This document shows positions 34,214 to 45,673 of a stretch of 64,000 bases of DNA, piece by piece (the first letter of the stretch is position 1; every line of letters begins with the position of its first letter). A program made the position numbers and the translations under genes. Below the pieces are notes generated by a model. That model was given only the letters and a program-made list of their open reading frames with translations. It ran no database searches and was not told the origin of the DNA. The stretch is from Halichondria panicea (taxonomy: Eukaryota > Porifera > Demospongiae > Suberitida > Halichondriidae), in assembly GCF_963675165.1 (NCBI RefSeq), contig NC_087377.1, forward strand, positions 12,324,632 to 12,388,631, written 5' to 3'.

Positions 34214-34669
34214 ATCATGGCAGAAGTTATGCTCTATATGAAGCATATAGGTGGAGTTACCAACAGAAGTTTGAAGGACCCGTAAATAAAAAGCCATAAT
34301 TATGATACATGGGGCTAAGGTATTATAGTATGTATGCCAAGTTTCGTTGAAATCTGAGGGGGTGCTCATTTTTTGTGTTGACTTGATAGATAAGGAATGT
34401 CCCATAAATGAAGTAAGTACTTTAAGTGACATAAATTCACACAATGTACATGGTATAAAGTGGAAGTTTAGCCTAAGCTGAGTGGGTTTGGCTGCATGTG
34501 AGTTGAGGGTGACACTGAATGACACAATAAACATACGTGGGTACAGTAACAATCGTCCTGCACAAGGAAAGTTGCATTGGACTTAAGCCAATGTCATGCT
34601 ATACAGTGCTATTATAGTATTACGCTAAGACTCACATTGGATTATGTTGTTCTATAATTATATTCTCCC

Positions 34670-34964
34670 TCTAAGGATCATTTTCCCCAGCAGCTGACAG
34701 AAGAGTGAGGTGAGACAGTCCACTCCAGCAGACTGCACCACCAGGCATTGTCACTGCTCTGTGGTGGATGGGGGTACACGGTATAGATCTACATTACCAA
34801 TATTGGAAAAAAGGACACAAAGTGTTTTGGAGCAAACCTATGATATTGAAAGTAATGGCTCCTACACACAGCCCTAATATAACTCACCAGTCCATAACAA
34901 GAAGATACAGCTCTAGGTGTCTCTTGAACACTCTCTCACCCAGTAACTTGGCAAACACTGGCAA
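34670..34964 (-). pseudogene. Helical-repeat gene fragment, LPVFAKLLGE exon
   Basis: Minus exon 34964-34888, between a TGTCCACAG acceptor and a GTGAG donor, reads LPVFAKLLGERVFKRHLELY then LLVMD, with no stop. It is a HEAT-like helix pair. The copy at 55296-55382 is broken. About 34670-34760 is the flanking repeated exon also seen at 2266-2345. Confidence 0.5.
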
Positions 34965-35739
34965 CTGTGGACAGAGAAAGGGAGAGAGCAACATTGAACA
35001 CATTCAAAAAGAAGTGAGAGAGAAAATTTCAAGGGAACTTGAGGAGGGAAAAGGATTTAGTTAATCCAGTATATTATACGTCTGCCTCAATTTACATCGT
35101 AGTCAACACTTGGACACTTGGATCCTTGCGTATCACTAGTGACCACCACATTTATACGACATCTACGAAGTACCCTTATCAAACACATCTTTGTATATGA
35201 TCAGTACACCTAATCTACAAACAATAAACCCTCCAATGCATGCTGACTGTTTCGAAGAAGTGACGACCTTTTTTATAGGTCCTTGTCCCGCTCATTCAAC
35301 TAATGTGAGACTGGAACCCCCATTTCAAGAATCCTTCCACCACGTACTGCGTGTATAGTCCCTGTCAATGCTATTTTTATGTATACCTTTGTGTTTTCTC
35401 TGAAATTAACCGGAAAACAAAAAAGGGGTGGAAGTGCAAATAATATATCCTTGTGTAACCTCAATACCAGGCCGCAGGGAAGAAGAAAGGCGGCCTGGTA
35501 TACTTTGCATGCGCAATAATTCGGATATATTTGTCAGTATTACACTGTACTCTGCATGAGACACACCATACATTTCATCATAAAATTGTAATTAAACGGA
35601 CAAAGTACACAGAAAAATATGAAATACCCCACGTGGTTAAAATTATAGTGGTAGCCTAATTCAAATGCACTAGTGGAATAATTATGTGTTACTATAATTA
35701 TGTTATATACACAGCGTACCTTTATCCCATACCCCACTA

Positions 35740-35990
35740 CACCCTCAATCACACAGCATATCCAGCACACACATCACACACCCTCACCCTCACTCTTCTC
35801 CCACAGCTCTCCCAGCTTGTGATAGTGTGAGTCCATACATCTTCCCCTCCTCATTTTGGGGGCCAGTGAACCACACGAGTACATCTACTGATCTGTGTGG
35901 TCTGGGTTGTCATGGATACGATGCACCACCTCAAATACACCCGGTCCAGGATCAATACCAGTGGAGCTGAAGAAGGAGGGGAAGAACGAA
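35740..35990 (-). pseudogene. Possible exon of the minus-strand helical-repeat gene
   Basis: One minus frame reads GPGVFEVVHRIHDNPDHTDQ, then a TAG, then MYSCGSLAPKMRRG. The phrase looks like real protein, but it is interrupted and no paralogue in the window confirms it. It is assigned to the helical-gene block by position only. Confidence 0.3.
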
Positions 35991-36228
35991 TATAATTCTT
36001 ATCAAAGTGTATTGCACAATCTTTCAAACAGCTGTTCAGGTAGTGAAACAGTTGAAAGAGCTTTAAGTGCTCAAAAATTTTTAAGTATTAAGTGCATGCT
36101 CAATGTACAACGATATTGATTGCCAAGCAGCAGCTTACAAGGTTAGAGAAAGAGAAACTTTGAGTGCTGTAGAAGTGAAGTAAAAGATAGAGATAAGACA
36201 AGGAATGTAGTGGTCACCCATGCCGTAT

Positions 36229-36424
36229 TACTAGAATATTTTGCTGGTGAAAAACCTTTGAATGAGAGGGAAATCAGCAAAATTTGACCCTTTGCGATCT
36301 AACTATTGCGTTCTGGCAAGGATCGTGTGTATTTACTAGTAATAATTTAGGTTTGTAATTGATCAACCATCGCAAAGTTCACAAATGTTTGATGCATGCT
36401 CGCAAAACATTCTAGTAATAGTTA
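36229..36424. mobile_element. MITE with TTACTAGAATATTTTGC ends
   Basis: The left end TTACTAGAATATTTTGCT mirrors the right end GCAAAACATTCTAGTAA. It has no coding content and resembles 30309-30465. Confidence 0.7.
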
Positions 36425-36747
36425 TACGGTAGTTAGTGGTCACCCACAACTTGGTGATCTGTTACAGAACACAAAGGACTCGGAATTAAGGTGATACATT
36501 CCATACAAGCTAAACTGTAACAGGATTGCAACATACAACCACAGCCAGTTAGGTCCCATAATACAGTGTAGCTAGTATCTTCAGAGGTTTCTTAATTAAT
36601 GGAGCTTTCATACTTGTAGTGTTGTTTTCACACGGTCAGCTAGTGAACAAAGAGCACGACTATTCTCCACATACAATGATAAGGTAATAATGAGCTGAGC
36701 AAACGAACAAAATTTTACAATCTTGACAAGACACCTCAAATTATCAG

Positions 36748-37010
36748 TGATGTTGGTGTGTGTACACTGTATAGTGATGTTGGTGTGTGTACACTGTATA
36801 GTGATGTTAATTGGTGTGTGTACACTGTATGGTGATGTCGGTGTGTGTACACTGTATGGTGATGTCGGTGTGTGTACACTGTATGGTGATGTCGGTGTGT
36901 GTACACTGTATGGTGATGTTGGTGTGTGTACACTGTATAGTGATGTTGGTGTATACACTGTATGGTGATGTTGGTGTGTATACACTGTATGGTGATGTTG
37001 GTGTGTGTCC
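36748..37010. repeat. Minisatellite of about 28-base units
   Basis: About nine units of GATGTTGGTGTGTGTACACT plus GTATGGT, with small variants, lie about 400 bases upstream of R7. They generate long false open frames on both strands. Confidence 0.92.
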
Positions 37011-37406
37011 AACAATGAGCTGTTTAAGCAAACTAGACACTTTCATGGACTGCTTTAACAGCTAATGAAACAGTAGTTGAAAAACAATAGGTTGAAACTT
37101 GCAGGCGATCTTCGAAGGCGACAAAAAACAATGTTTTCTAATCGCGATCATTCCTCATATTGATGTTATAATAAAGTCATTACGGTAAAGTTATTGTATC
37201 CGTTTTGCCACTGTGACCGTGCATTAAAGCTCAAAGCACGGGGTGAATGTTCTATGAGCATCTTGTTATACTTATAACTATTGTCTACGAAAACTGGAAG
37301 TGTAATTAAAAGAAGCTATGAATAAATTATCATAAAGGAAGTAAACAAGGCGGTTGTGTAGTAGCAATCACATTGAAACCTTCTCACTGTCAAGAAATAA
37401 TTAGAG

Positions 37407-40125
37407 ATGACACTAGTAGAGATAATAAAGCTCATTAGACTTCTCCTGATTTGCTTTCTGGCTGGCTTCAGCACTGGTAAGACTGACTATTCAATTATAG
37501 ATTTTTCCTTACATTAATTGCTGCATGTTTGGTAAAGCACAATATTCAGTGAGTGTGGAGAGACCATGTCCAATGGAAACAGTCACTTTCACCTGCACTG
37601 CTCCTGGAAATCTCTTGAGATGGGAGCCATCAGATGTTTCTCGCATCACTATCCGTCCTACAACCTCTGGTCTCAATGTACCACTAATGCCTCAACCAGG
37701 TTACACTGTGACACTGATTGCATTCAATGACACTACATTAACATCTACTTTGTCAAGAACAGCAGAGAATGGGATCACTGTGTCCTGTGTGGGGGTAATT
37801 GTGCTTACTTTAACAACTATAGGATCTTCAACGATCCGATTGGTTGGTGAGTTGCAGTTCGTGTCTCGTCTATTGTCTGTATACAATCAGTTACATAGGT
37901 CCACCAGGACCCCCGTCCACCATCAGACACTCCATTCTGAGCAGCTCAGCCAATGAAGTCAGTGTATCTGTACAGTGGGACCCTCCTACTGAGACTGGTG
38001 GCAGAGATGACCTCACCTACACAGTGACCATCTCACCTCCGGCCCAGCTCTCTGCTACTGTCGTCACATCCACCTCTGTCACTGTGACTGCTCAATACAA
38101 TGTGGACTACACTATCAGTGTTGTGGCTACCAACTGTGCTGGGAACACTACGACTGCTGAGTACAACTTTACGATTGGTGAGTCGACATCGTCTTTAAAC
38201 AGCACACTATATTATTATACTGACTCCCTCTGGTGCAGGTGGCTGTCCTGTGTTGACCAACCCCATGAATGGAGTGTTTGGATCAGTCTCCAGCAGATTA
38301 TCAGGATCCACAGTTACCATCCAGTGTGATGTTGGGTATGTATCTGCTGTTACAATGGTGGCATGTGAAGTTACACTGATGTGGAGTTCAGATCCTGAGT
38401 GTACATCATTACCCACAACTCGTGAGTTAAGCTCGCGGCTGTATAATTATGGATAATTAATACAATGTTTATTCGATGCTAATTTTTTATTAGCCCCTCC
38501 AATAAACTGCAAGGCTCTACTATCCTCACCACGGAATGGCACCATCAGTAATTATTCAGTACCAGCTATTCCCGGTACACGTGTGACCTTCCAGTGTGAC
38601 GATGGACTGTTCCCTGAGGGCATAATGACTGCCACCTGTCTAGCTACAGGAGAGTGGGATAGGATCCCGGGGGAGATCGTCTGCAGAAATGAGTCGAGTA
38701 AGTGGCTTCATTATTCATGAACATCCTCCATTTTGTGTATACCCAGTTTCGTGTGTCCTGCCTGCCCATCCACTCAATGGAGCTTTACTCAACACCACGT
38801 CTCAGAATACTAGCCGATTCGAGGGCTCAGTTACTACCTTCCAATGTGATCCTGGGTTCTCACTGGTGGGTGAAGCGACTGTCACTTGTAACAACTCTGG
38901 TCTCTGGGATCCTGACCCAGCTCTATTGGAGTGTTGTACGTACGCATATGAGTAGTCATAAACCAGCTGGTACAACCGTAAATGCGCGAAATTTTCGAGG
39001 CATGCACTTACCGGAAACACTCCCAGGCCATGCATGCTTTCAATATTTGCACGCTATAGTAGATAATTTAAAATTTGGCGCTATATATACTGTATAGCTC
39101 ATGCAAGGCTCCAATTATATATACAGTAGACTCTCGCTATTCTGAATCTCTGAAGTACGACCACCTCGATATATACCTGCATGCCATTTGGTTTGGTACG
39201 GATTGCACAAAACTCACCCTGAAATGCGGCCATGTTAATGTATGCCCCAAACTAGGTTTTCAGTGTACGTTTACTATGGCCGGATATGGTGTGGTTTGGC
39301 TGGATTACACTATATATAGAGAGCAGAATGATTTCATTATCCTTGAGACAGAACCGCAAAATTAGTCAATAGATTCGAGGTAAGGTAGTTTTTAAGCCGC
39401 AGTTATATTCTGAAATACAGTCACCTCGTTATTCCGGCCAAGCTGCACTGTCCCAAGGGTGACCGGATTAACGAGAGTCTACTGTACTAATTTACGTTTT
39501 TTGATATTTATGGCACTTAGTATTTAATTAAGAGGTTAATCTTTTGTTCGAAGGTTATATAGTATGAGTAGGAAACTTCAGAGATGGAAGCTGCTCGTGG
39601 TATCGAGACAAAAAAAACACTGACTTCTGAGCAAAATCGGCGAAAATAAAATCTTGAAAATTAACATGTTCATACAAAATTATTATACTTGACATTGTAT
39701 ACCTCATACAACACAGTATACTCTGATTGTGATAATTGCCTATAATTATACAGGCTTCAGTTAGTGCGCTCTATTTGTTGTCCTATAATAATTATTGCCA
39801 ATCCTTCACAGCTTCGACTGCTACCACCCTATCAACTGGTGTAACTGTTGCCATCGGTGTTACTACTACTTTTGTGTTGTCTACTCTATTTCTCGCTGGA
39901 CTCCTAGTGATGTACTTGTTCATGCGTAAGAAGGCAGTGTACTTCACAAGAAAAACAGCATTATCTGTTGTAGAACCCACTAAACCAGTTGGTCCTGTTT
40001 ATGAGGAGGTGTTACCCAAAAAGGATATTGAACTGAACACTAACCAGGCGTACGGACCAGTAGGACCACCCAAAGAGGATATTGAACTGCATACTAACCA
40101 GGCGTATGGACCATTAGGACGGTGA
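37407..40125 (+). CDS. R7: Ig-FN3-Sushi x3-TM receptor with duplicated tail module
   Basis: Exons: 37407-37476 (signal, ending IKLIRLLLICFLAGFSTG), 37538-37846 (Ig, CPMETVTFTCTAPG), 37899-38177 (FN3, QWDPPTETGGRDDLTYTV), 38239-38421 (Sushi 1, shortened by small in-frame deletions), 38494-38697 (Sushi 2), 38747-38935 (Sushi 3, SCVLPAHPLNGALL) and 39812-40125 (TM and tail). All are phase 1 and predict 515 residues with no stop. The tail reads GPVYEEVLPKKDIELNTNQA, then YGPVGPPKEDIELHTNQAYG. The acidic-NQAY unit is therefore present twice. This is one of the two most intact genes of the array, with R9. Confidence 0.88.
38940..39810. mobile_element. Pogo/Tigger-like MITE in R7 last intron
   Basis: The element proper is 39124-39484. 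Its ends CAGTAGACTCTCGCTATTC and CCGGATTAACGAGAGTCTAC (then TG) are flanked by TA on both sides, as in Tc1/mariner-pogo insertions. An internal open frame of about 96 codons has no transposase likeness. The rest of the intron shows nothing. Confidence 0.75.
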
Positions 40126-40379
40126 AACTTCGTGCTACTAACATTTATATCTAGCCAGTAAGTATTACAATGTACCATATCATTATCAGAGTTTCATACA
40201 AAAGGCCGCGGGGGGGGGGGGTGCCCTGGTATTTCCCACCCCCATGCAGCATAATGTCTACAATCTCAACAAAAAACCCAAATTGCACCTCAGATACCAT
40301 TCCTCAAAAAATGTTCCAGGGAGGATCCCCAGACCCCCCTCAATTAAATGTTTCCCCCTCCCAGCTAAAAATCCTGATG

Positions 40380-40670
40380 AAACCCTGAACCTCGCTAATC
40401 CGTTAGTCTGAACCTCGCAAATCCGGACAAATGGGAAACTGAAAAGAGGAAGGGCTGTCAGTAGAATATAGACTACTGCGCATGCGCACTCTTAAATTTC
40501 TTTGCTGAACCAGAAATAATAAACTGATCAATACAGTAAAACCTCGCTAATTAGGACCCCTTTAGTCCAAAACCTCAATCCGGAGAAAATGGTAGACTGA
40601 AAAAGACCTGTCAGTATAGAATAGACTACTGCGCATACGCGCTCTATTGCTGAATGAGCAAACTATAGGC
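40380..40670. repeat. Two related CCTCGCTAAT repeat copies
   Basis: Phrases AACCTCGCTAAT, GACTGAAAA-like and ATAGACTACTGCGCAT appear twice (about 40388-40490 and 40548-40640). They are probably partial pogo-type element ends in tandem. Confidence 0.55.
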
Positions 40671-40792
40671 CGTCGTGTTCTCGAGTCCATAGAGCACGAG
40701 CGTAAAAACGGTGCATTAACTGGTTTGTAGTTTGCAGCTTCTTGCAGCTATACTAATACATGCAGCTATTGCTCTAGTATACAGAGCTAACT

Positions 40793-41258
40793 ACAGTGGC
40801 ACCCCTCTATAACGGACACATTTGGGGAACAATATTTTGGCCTTTACAGTAGAACCTCGATTATCCGGCCCTCCATTATCCGGAACCTCGATTATCCGGC
40901 TTGGCAGTTTTCTTTTTATCAGATTAGAAAATAGGCATGTCCCTCAAATGCATGCGCATGCGCGTTACAGCTGTTACCATGGAGACATGCCTGCTTATCT
41001 TTTGCGCATGCGCAGACAACCATGTGGCACTGCTGTTTATCAATAAAGTGGGTGGATCAAGGCGTGGTTTTGGTTTATCTTCGATTATCCAGCATATTCA
41101 CTTATCCGGCCTGCTTGGTGTCCAGATAATCGAGGTTCTACTGTATACAGAGGTGGCCTTTGTTGAGAGGTTATTTTGTACACAAACTGTTCATTTGGGA
41201 CCTGGAGCAACTGGCCTTTATTCGGAGGTGGTTGTTAACAGAGGTTCCACCGTACTAA
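40793..41258. mobile_element. Nested pogo-like MITEs
   Basis: The inner element 40847-41143 has ends CAGTAGAACCTCGATTATCC and GATAATCGAGGTTCTACTG, flanked by TA on each side. It sits inside an older element with ends ACAGTGGCACCCCTCTATAA and AACAGAGGTTCCACCGTACT. A near-identical sibling of the inner copy is at 57757-58057. Confidence 0.8.
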
Positions 41259-41819
41259 GTAGAATAGCAGCCTTCTAAGAACAGATTTTACTATTCCTGA
41301 TTCTGGAGAGACTGCAATGGCCTTCAATGTACTAGCTGGTAAGCAAAACTAGCCTTTACTCGAGAAAAAAGCCTTTGTTTGCAAGATAGCATTGCTAGAA
41401 GCTTATAGAATCACTTAGCTGTACTTGCATGAGCATTGCAACAGTTGTAGCTATTATAAAACTCTATGGCTTAAATGAATTATTTTGACCATGCACCAAC
41501 CGTGCTCTAACTATACCCCAGCCTACCCCAGCCGTGCTCTAACTACCAAACCGTTCCAAAAATTTCAACCACAGAATAATAGAGCACGGTCTTGGTTACT
41601 ACAGTTGTAGATCCTAGCATAGTTTTTCTATGTGCAAAACTACAATGGTGCAGCAGTTTTATAATTTTGTGACTTCTGTCTGCCCTCGAAAAAGTGAAAT
41701 TTTGCACCTCATGAAAATTTCCCACTGTACGGTATTGAGCTGAGCCAAAAAATTTACAATATTGACAGCACACCTCAAAATAATTATCAGCACAGTCTAT
41801 AGTCTGTACAGTGTCTCAC

Positions 41820-41930
41820 CATATAAGCCTTGGTGACGCTGGTGAGAGCAGCAGCTGCCCCTTGTCTAACTGAGAGTATGCTGTCCTCAAGGTTAGCAAA
41901 ATGGGAACAGTTCATCCATGCAGCCACAAT
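41820..41930 (-). pseudogene. Helical-repeat exon copy (FANLEDS type)
   Basis: The minus strand reads FANLEDSILSVRQGAAAALT then SVTKAY, before a GTGAG donor. The VRQGAAAAL stretch is typical of HEAT-repeat second helices. The intact sibling is 56205-56314; here five bases are lost before FANLED and the last codon is changed. Confidence 0.55.
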
Positions 41931-42754
41931 CTGAGGAGAGTGGGGGAACACCAACAGCCAGCCAGTCAGTACTAGCTCTATAATGAAGTACAGTACAATT
42001 GATCGGAGCACAAAATCAAACAATTTTATGCCCTCAAATAAAAGTTCCTGTTACGTTTGCGTTGCACGTTTTTAAGGAGCCAGAAAAACGCAAACTGAAC
42101 GGTAGCGTATTATTCATAAATGCACCGTAATTACGTATAATTATTGTTCTATGGAGAAATCGCTGAGGTAGCAATATTATTCTATAAGTATACGTAGCTA
42201 GCTAGTAACTTTACTAGTGTGTGTCCAGGGGCACATGGGCACATGAAAAGCAACGGGGAGACTGCAGAATTAACTCAAACTATAATTATAACCTCCAAAC
42301 AAAAGGAAAATCTCTCTATCATATCCAATAAACATAATAATTGTAGATAGTACAGAGGGTTGTAAATGGTAAGCATCAGTCAACCAATAAACACAATCTG
42401 TACTAGGGTGGGTAGATTTGGTAAAGCCTTAAGAATAATAAGCAACAATCACTCTGCATGATCCAAACAGACGGTAAAGACCCACTATACTAAAAACATT
42501 AAGTGAGACAACAATTAAGGATTGAACTGCATGCATGTGTGTGCGTGTGTGGGGGGAGGGGGGGGTAGTATTAAATCAGTCAATAAATGCATTAAAATGA
42601 AACGAAGGAAGATTCATGTATATATGCCTGTGGTTGCTTACGTAGATGTTGTTAGAATGAATAGCTTGAATATCATGGCTTGTATACAGTCCCACTTATT
42701 CATTACCACTAGATCTACCACATGCCATATCTAATGTACTGACTGCACACTCAC

Positions 42755-42845
42755 CAGCCTCAGGAGTTCCTTTGCCAGTTGCTCCTCGTGGTGGTCTCCC
42801 AGCTCCCTCCAGGTTGGTCGTTCAGAGCAACTCTTCATCATCCCA
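42755..42845 (-). pseudogene. Death-domain-like exon copy
   Basis: Between a TTTATGCCAG acceptor and a GTGAG donor it reads GMMKSCSERPTWRELGDHHE then EQLAKELLRL. The RPTWREL and EEQLAKELL phrases match the later helices of Death-fold domains common in sponges. The sibling at 58152-58265 reads WMKSYSGRPTWRELADHLSK but has a stop. Compared with it, this copy has lost residues between GDH and HEE. It probably belonged to the same protein as the HEAT-like exons. Confidence 0.5.
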
Positions 42846-42989
42846 CTGGCATAAACATAATTATCATTTCGGTCAAGCAGCAGCTGAGACAAAACATACG
42901 GTAAAGATCCACTACAATAAACATCAAGTGAGACAAGTGTACTAGAGTAAATCAGCAAAGATCGGCCACCACGTATAATCGATCACTGC

Positions 42990-43371
42990 CAGTGGCGGAT
43001 CTAGGATTATTGTCAGGGGGGTTCTAGTGGCAAGGCAGCATTTTATCTAAAAAAAGGTTGTCGCTTCTATGGAACAGTGAGCATGCGCATCAAAACATTA
43101 GATTTTGCCTAAAACAAAAGGTCAGCACTCCTTAGAGACAGTCAGCATGTGCTGGAGGTTTAGAGCCTTTCAGTGAATACAACTAACAAACAGAGCTTCG
43201 CAGGACTTAGGAGAACTGAAAGTAAGTGATGAGTGAATATGAAAGCTTGTAATCAAGGAAAAACTTGCGAAGTAGTTGCTTAAGCCTCCTACTCACTTAT
43301 GTGTGGATAAACCACTGTAAGGTCAGGGGGGTGCTTAAGCATCCTCGCTATACCTGCTAGATCTGCCCCTG
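42990..43371. mobile_element. Non-autonomous element with CAGTGGCGGATCTAGG ends
   Basis: The left end CAGTGGCGGATCTAGG and right end CTAGATCTGCCCCTG are inverted. Flanking 8-mers ATCACTGC and GTGACTGC agree at six positions, compatible with an old 8-base duplication. Same family as 32579-34132. Confidence 0.65.
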
Positions 43372-43802
43372 GTGACTGCTACCAACGTTGTTAAGGATAA
43401 CTGCAGACTCTTTTGCCTATCAAAATGTAGCTCTTTCTTTATGCTGGGAGTTTGATCACCCATAACTAACTGTCGTCATGTTATAAGCGATACTAGAGTG
43501 ACTACCAATATTACCGAATTTCAGCTACTCTATAATGAAGTACCAGAGCTCAATCAAATACAATACATACAGACAAAGGGAATGAGTGTCGTAGTGTTTC
43601 TTACCAGGAATTAAGCATTTTAGGAAGTTACCGTCTAAAAGAGGTGAGTGAGACATATGAACTGATTTAAACATTGGAAATTGGTAGACTAACACTCACC
43701 GTCTCTTAACGGCAGGCTATCGTCATGGAAACACTCCAACAGTACTCTCACCAGTCGTCCCACATATAATTATAGTATCAGACAATCCTTGGTTCACCTA
43801 TG

Positions 43803-43935
<133 letters not shown>

Positions 43936-44403
43936 AGGGGGGGTTGCTGAGCTGTAATGTGTAGACATGCATGCATGCATGAGCACTACTAAAAAAAAAT
44001 CACGACATGATACCTAAAAATATAGGGTTTAGAGGATGTGCAAGCCACTTGATCTAGAGCACTGCATGCATGGCTCTGGGAGAGTAGATACATGTATTAC
44101 GTAATTATTGTGAAGATTGTGAGCAGGTATATTTCGAGGGTATAATTTATAAGGTTTCGCAGAATGACCGGTTTTCGCGGATTTAATGTCCGTGGAATAG
44201 CAGCCTTTTGCAGCATGCATGCATGCGATATTAAATTCATGGGCATATATAAATGTTCACTTAATCAGCGAGAGAACAATTATACCCTCGATTAGTCTGA
44301 TGTGTTCTATTATCTGTCTATATGAAAACAGGAAGTGTAAAAAAAGCTCTGAATATAAAGGAAGTAAACAATTGCAAAGGAGGTTGTCTAGTCAGCATCA
44401 CAT

Positions 44404-45534
44404 TAACCTTCTAACTGTCAATAAACAAGAGATAAAGCTCATTAGAGTTCTTCTGATTTCCTTTCTGGCTGGCTTCAGCATTGGTAAGACTGACCATTCA
44501 ATTATTATAGATTTCCTTACATTACTGCATGTTTTGTAAAGCACAATATTCAGTGAGTGTGGAGAGACCATGTCCAATGGAAACAGTCACTTTCACCTGC
44601 ACCGCTGCTGGAGATTCTTTGAGATGGGTACCATCAGATGTTTCTCTCATCACTATTCGCTCTACCTCTGGTCTCAATGTACCCAATGTTGTATCAGGTT
44701 ACACTGTGACACTGGTTGCATTCAACGATACTACATTAACATCTACTCTGTCAAGAACAGCTGAGAATGGGATCACTGTGTCCTGTGTGGGGTTTGTGCC
44801 TACTTTAAATACTATAGGATCTTCAACGATCCGATTGGTTGGTGAGTTGCATGCAGTTAGTGTCTCATCTATTGTCTGTATACACTAAGTTACATGCATA
44901 GATTCACCAGGACCACCTTCCACCATCAGATACTCCATTCTGAGTAGCTCAGCAGATGAAGACAGTGTATCTGTGCAGTGGGACCCTCCTACTGAGACTG
45001 GTGGTAGAGATGACCTCACCTACACAGTGACCGTCTCACCTCCGGCCCAGCTCTCTGCTACTGTCCTCACATCCGCCTCTGTCACTGTGACTGCTCAATA
45101 CAATGTGGACTACACTGTCAGTGTTGTGGCTATCAATTGTGCTGGGAACAGTACGACTACTGAGTACAACTTTAGGATTGGTGAGTATTATTATTTTGAC
45201 ACAATTGTCAACTCAGCTAGATCCTTCTCAGGTAACTGTCCTGTGTTGACCGACCCCACGAATGGAGCCTTTGGACCATGGCCAGTGTCTAGCAGATTAT
45301 CAGGATCCACAGTAACCATCCAGTGTGACGCTGGGTATGTATCTGCTGTTACGACGGTAACATGTGAGGATACACTGATGTGGAGTCCTGACCCTGAGGC
45401 TATTGAGTGTACATCACTAACCACACCTACTCCCACAACTCGTGAGTTATAAGCTCTTGGTTATATATAGTTATGCCTCGGTGTGTGCATGCAAAAGCGA
45501 GCTAGGTATAAGGTAGTGTGTTTGTATGTCTGCA

Positions 45535-45572
<38 letters not shown>

Positions 45573-45598
45573 TGGGTGTGTTTGTATGTCTGCATGCA

Positions 45599-45673
<75 letters not shown>

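Noticed and set aside
34193-34552. 119-codon minus frame
   Set aside because: It crosses a MITE end and the repeat phrase AATCTGAGGGGGTGC that also occurs near 31157. No exon features.
36608-37065. Repetitive open frames on both strands (HTPTSPYSV and VCVHCMVM types)
   Set aside because: They are translations of the 28-base minisatellite.
39075-39365. 96-codon open frame with cysteines (TLKCGHVNVCPKLGFQC)
   Set aside because: It lies within the pogo-like MITE at 39124-39484, lacks transposase motifs and is probably chance.
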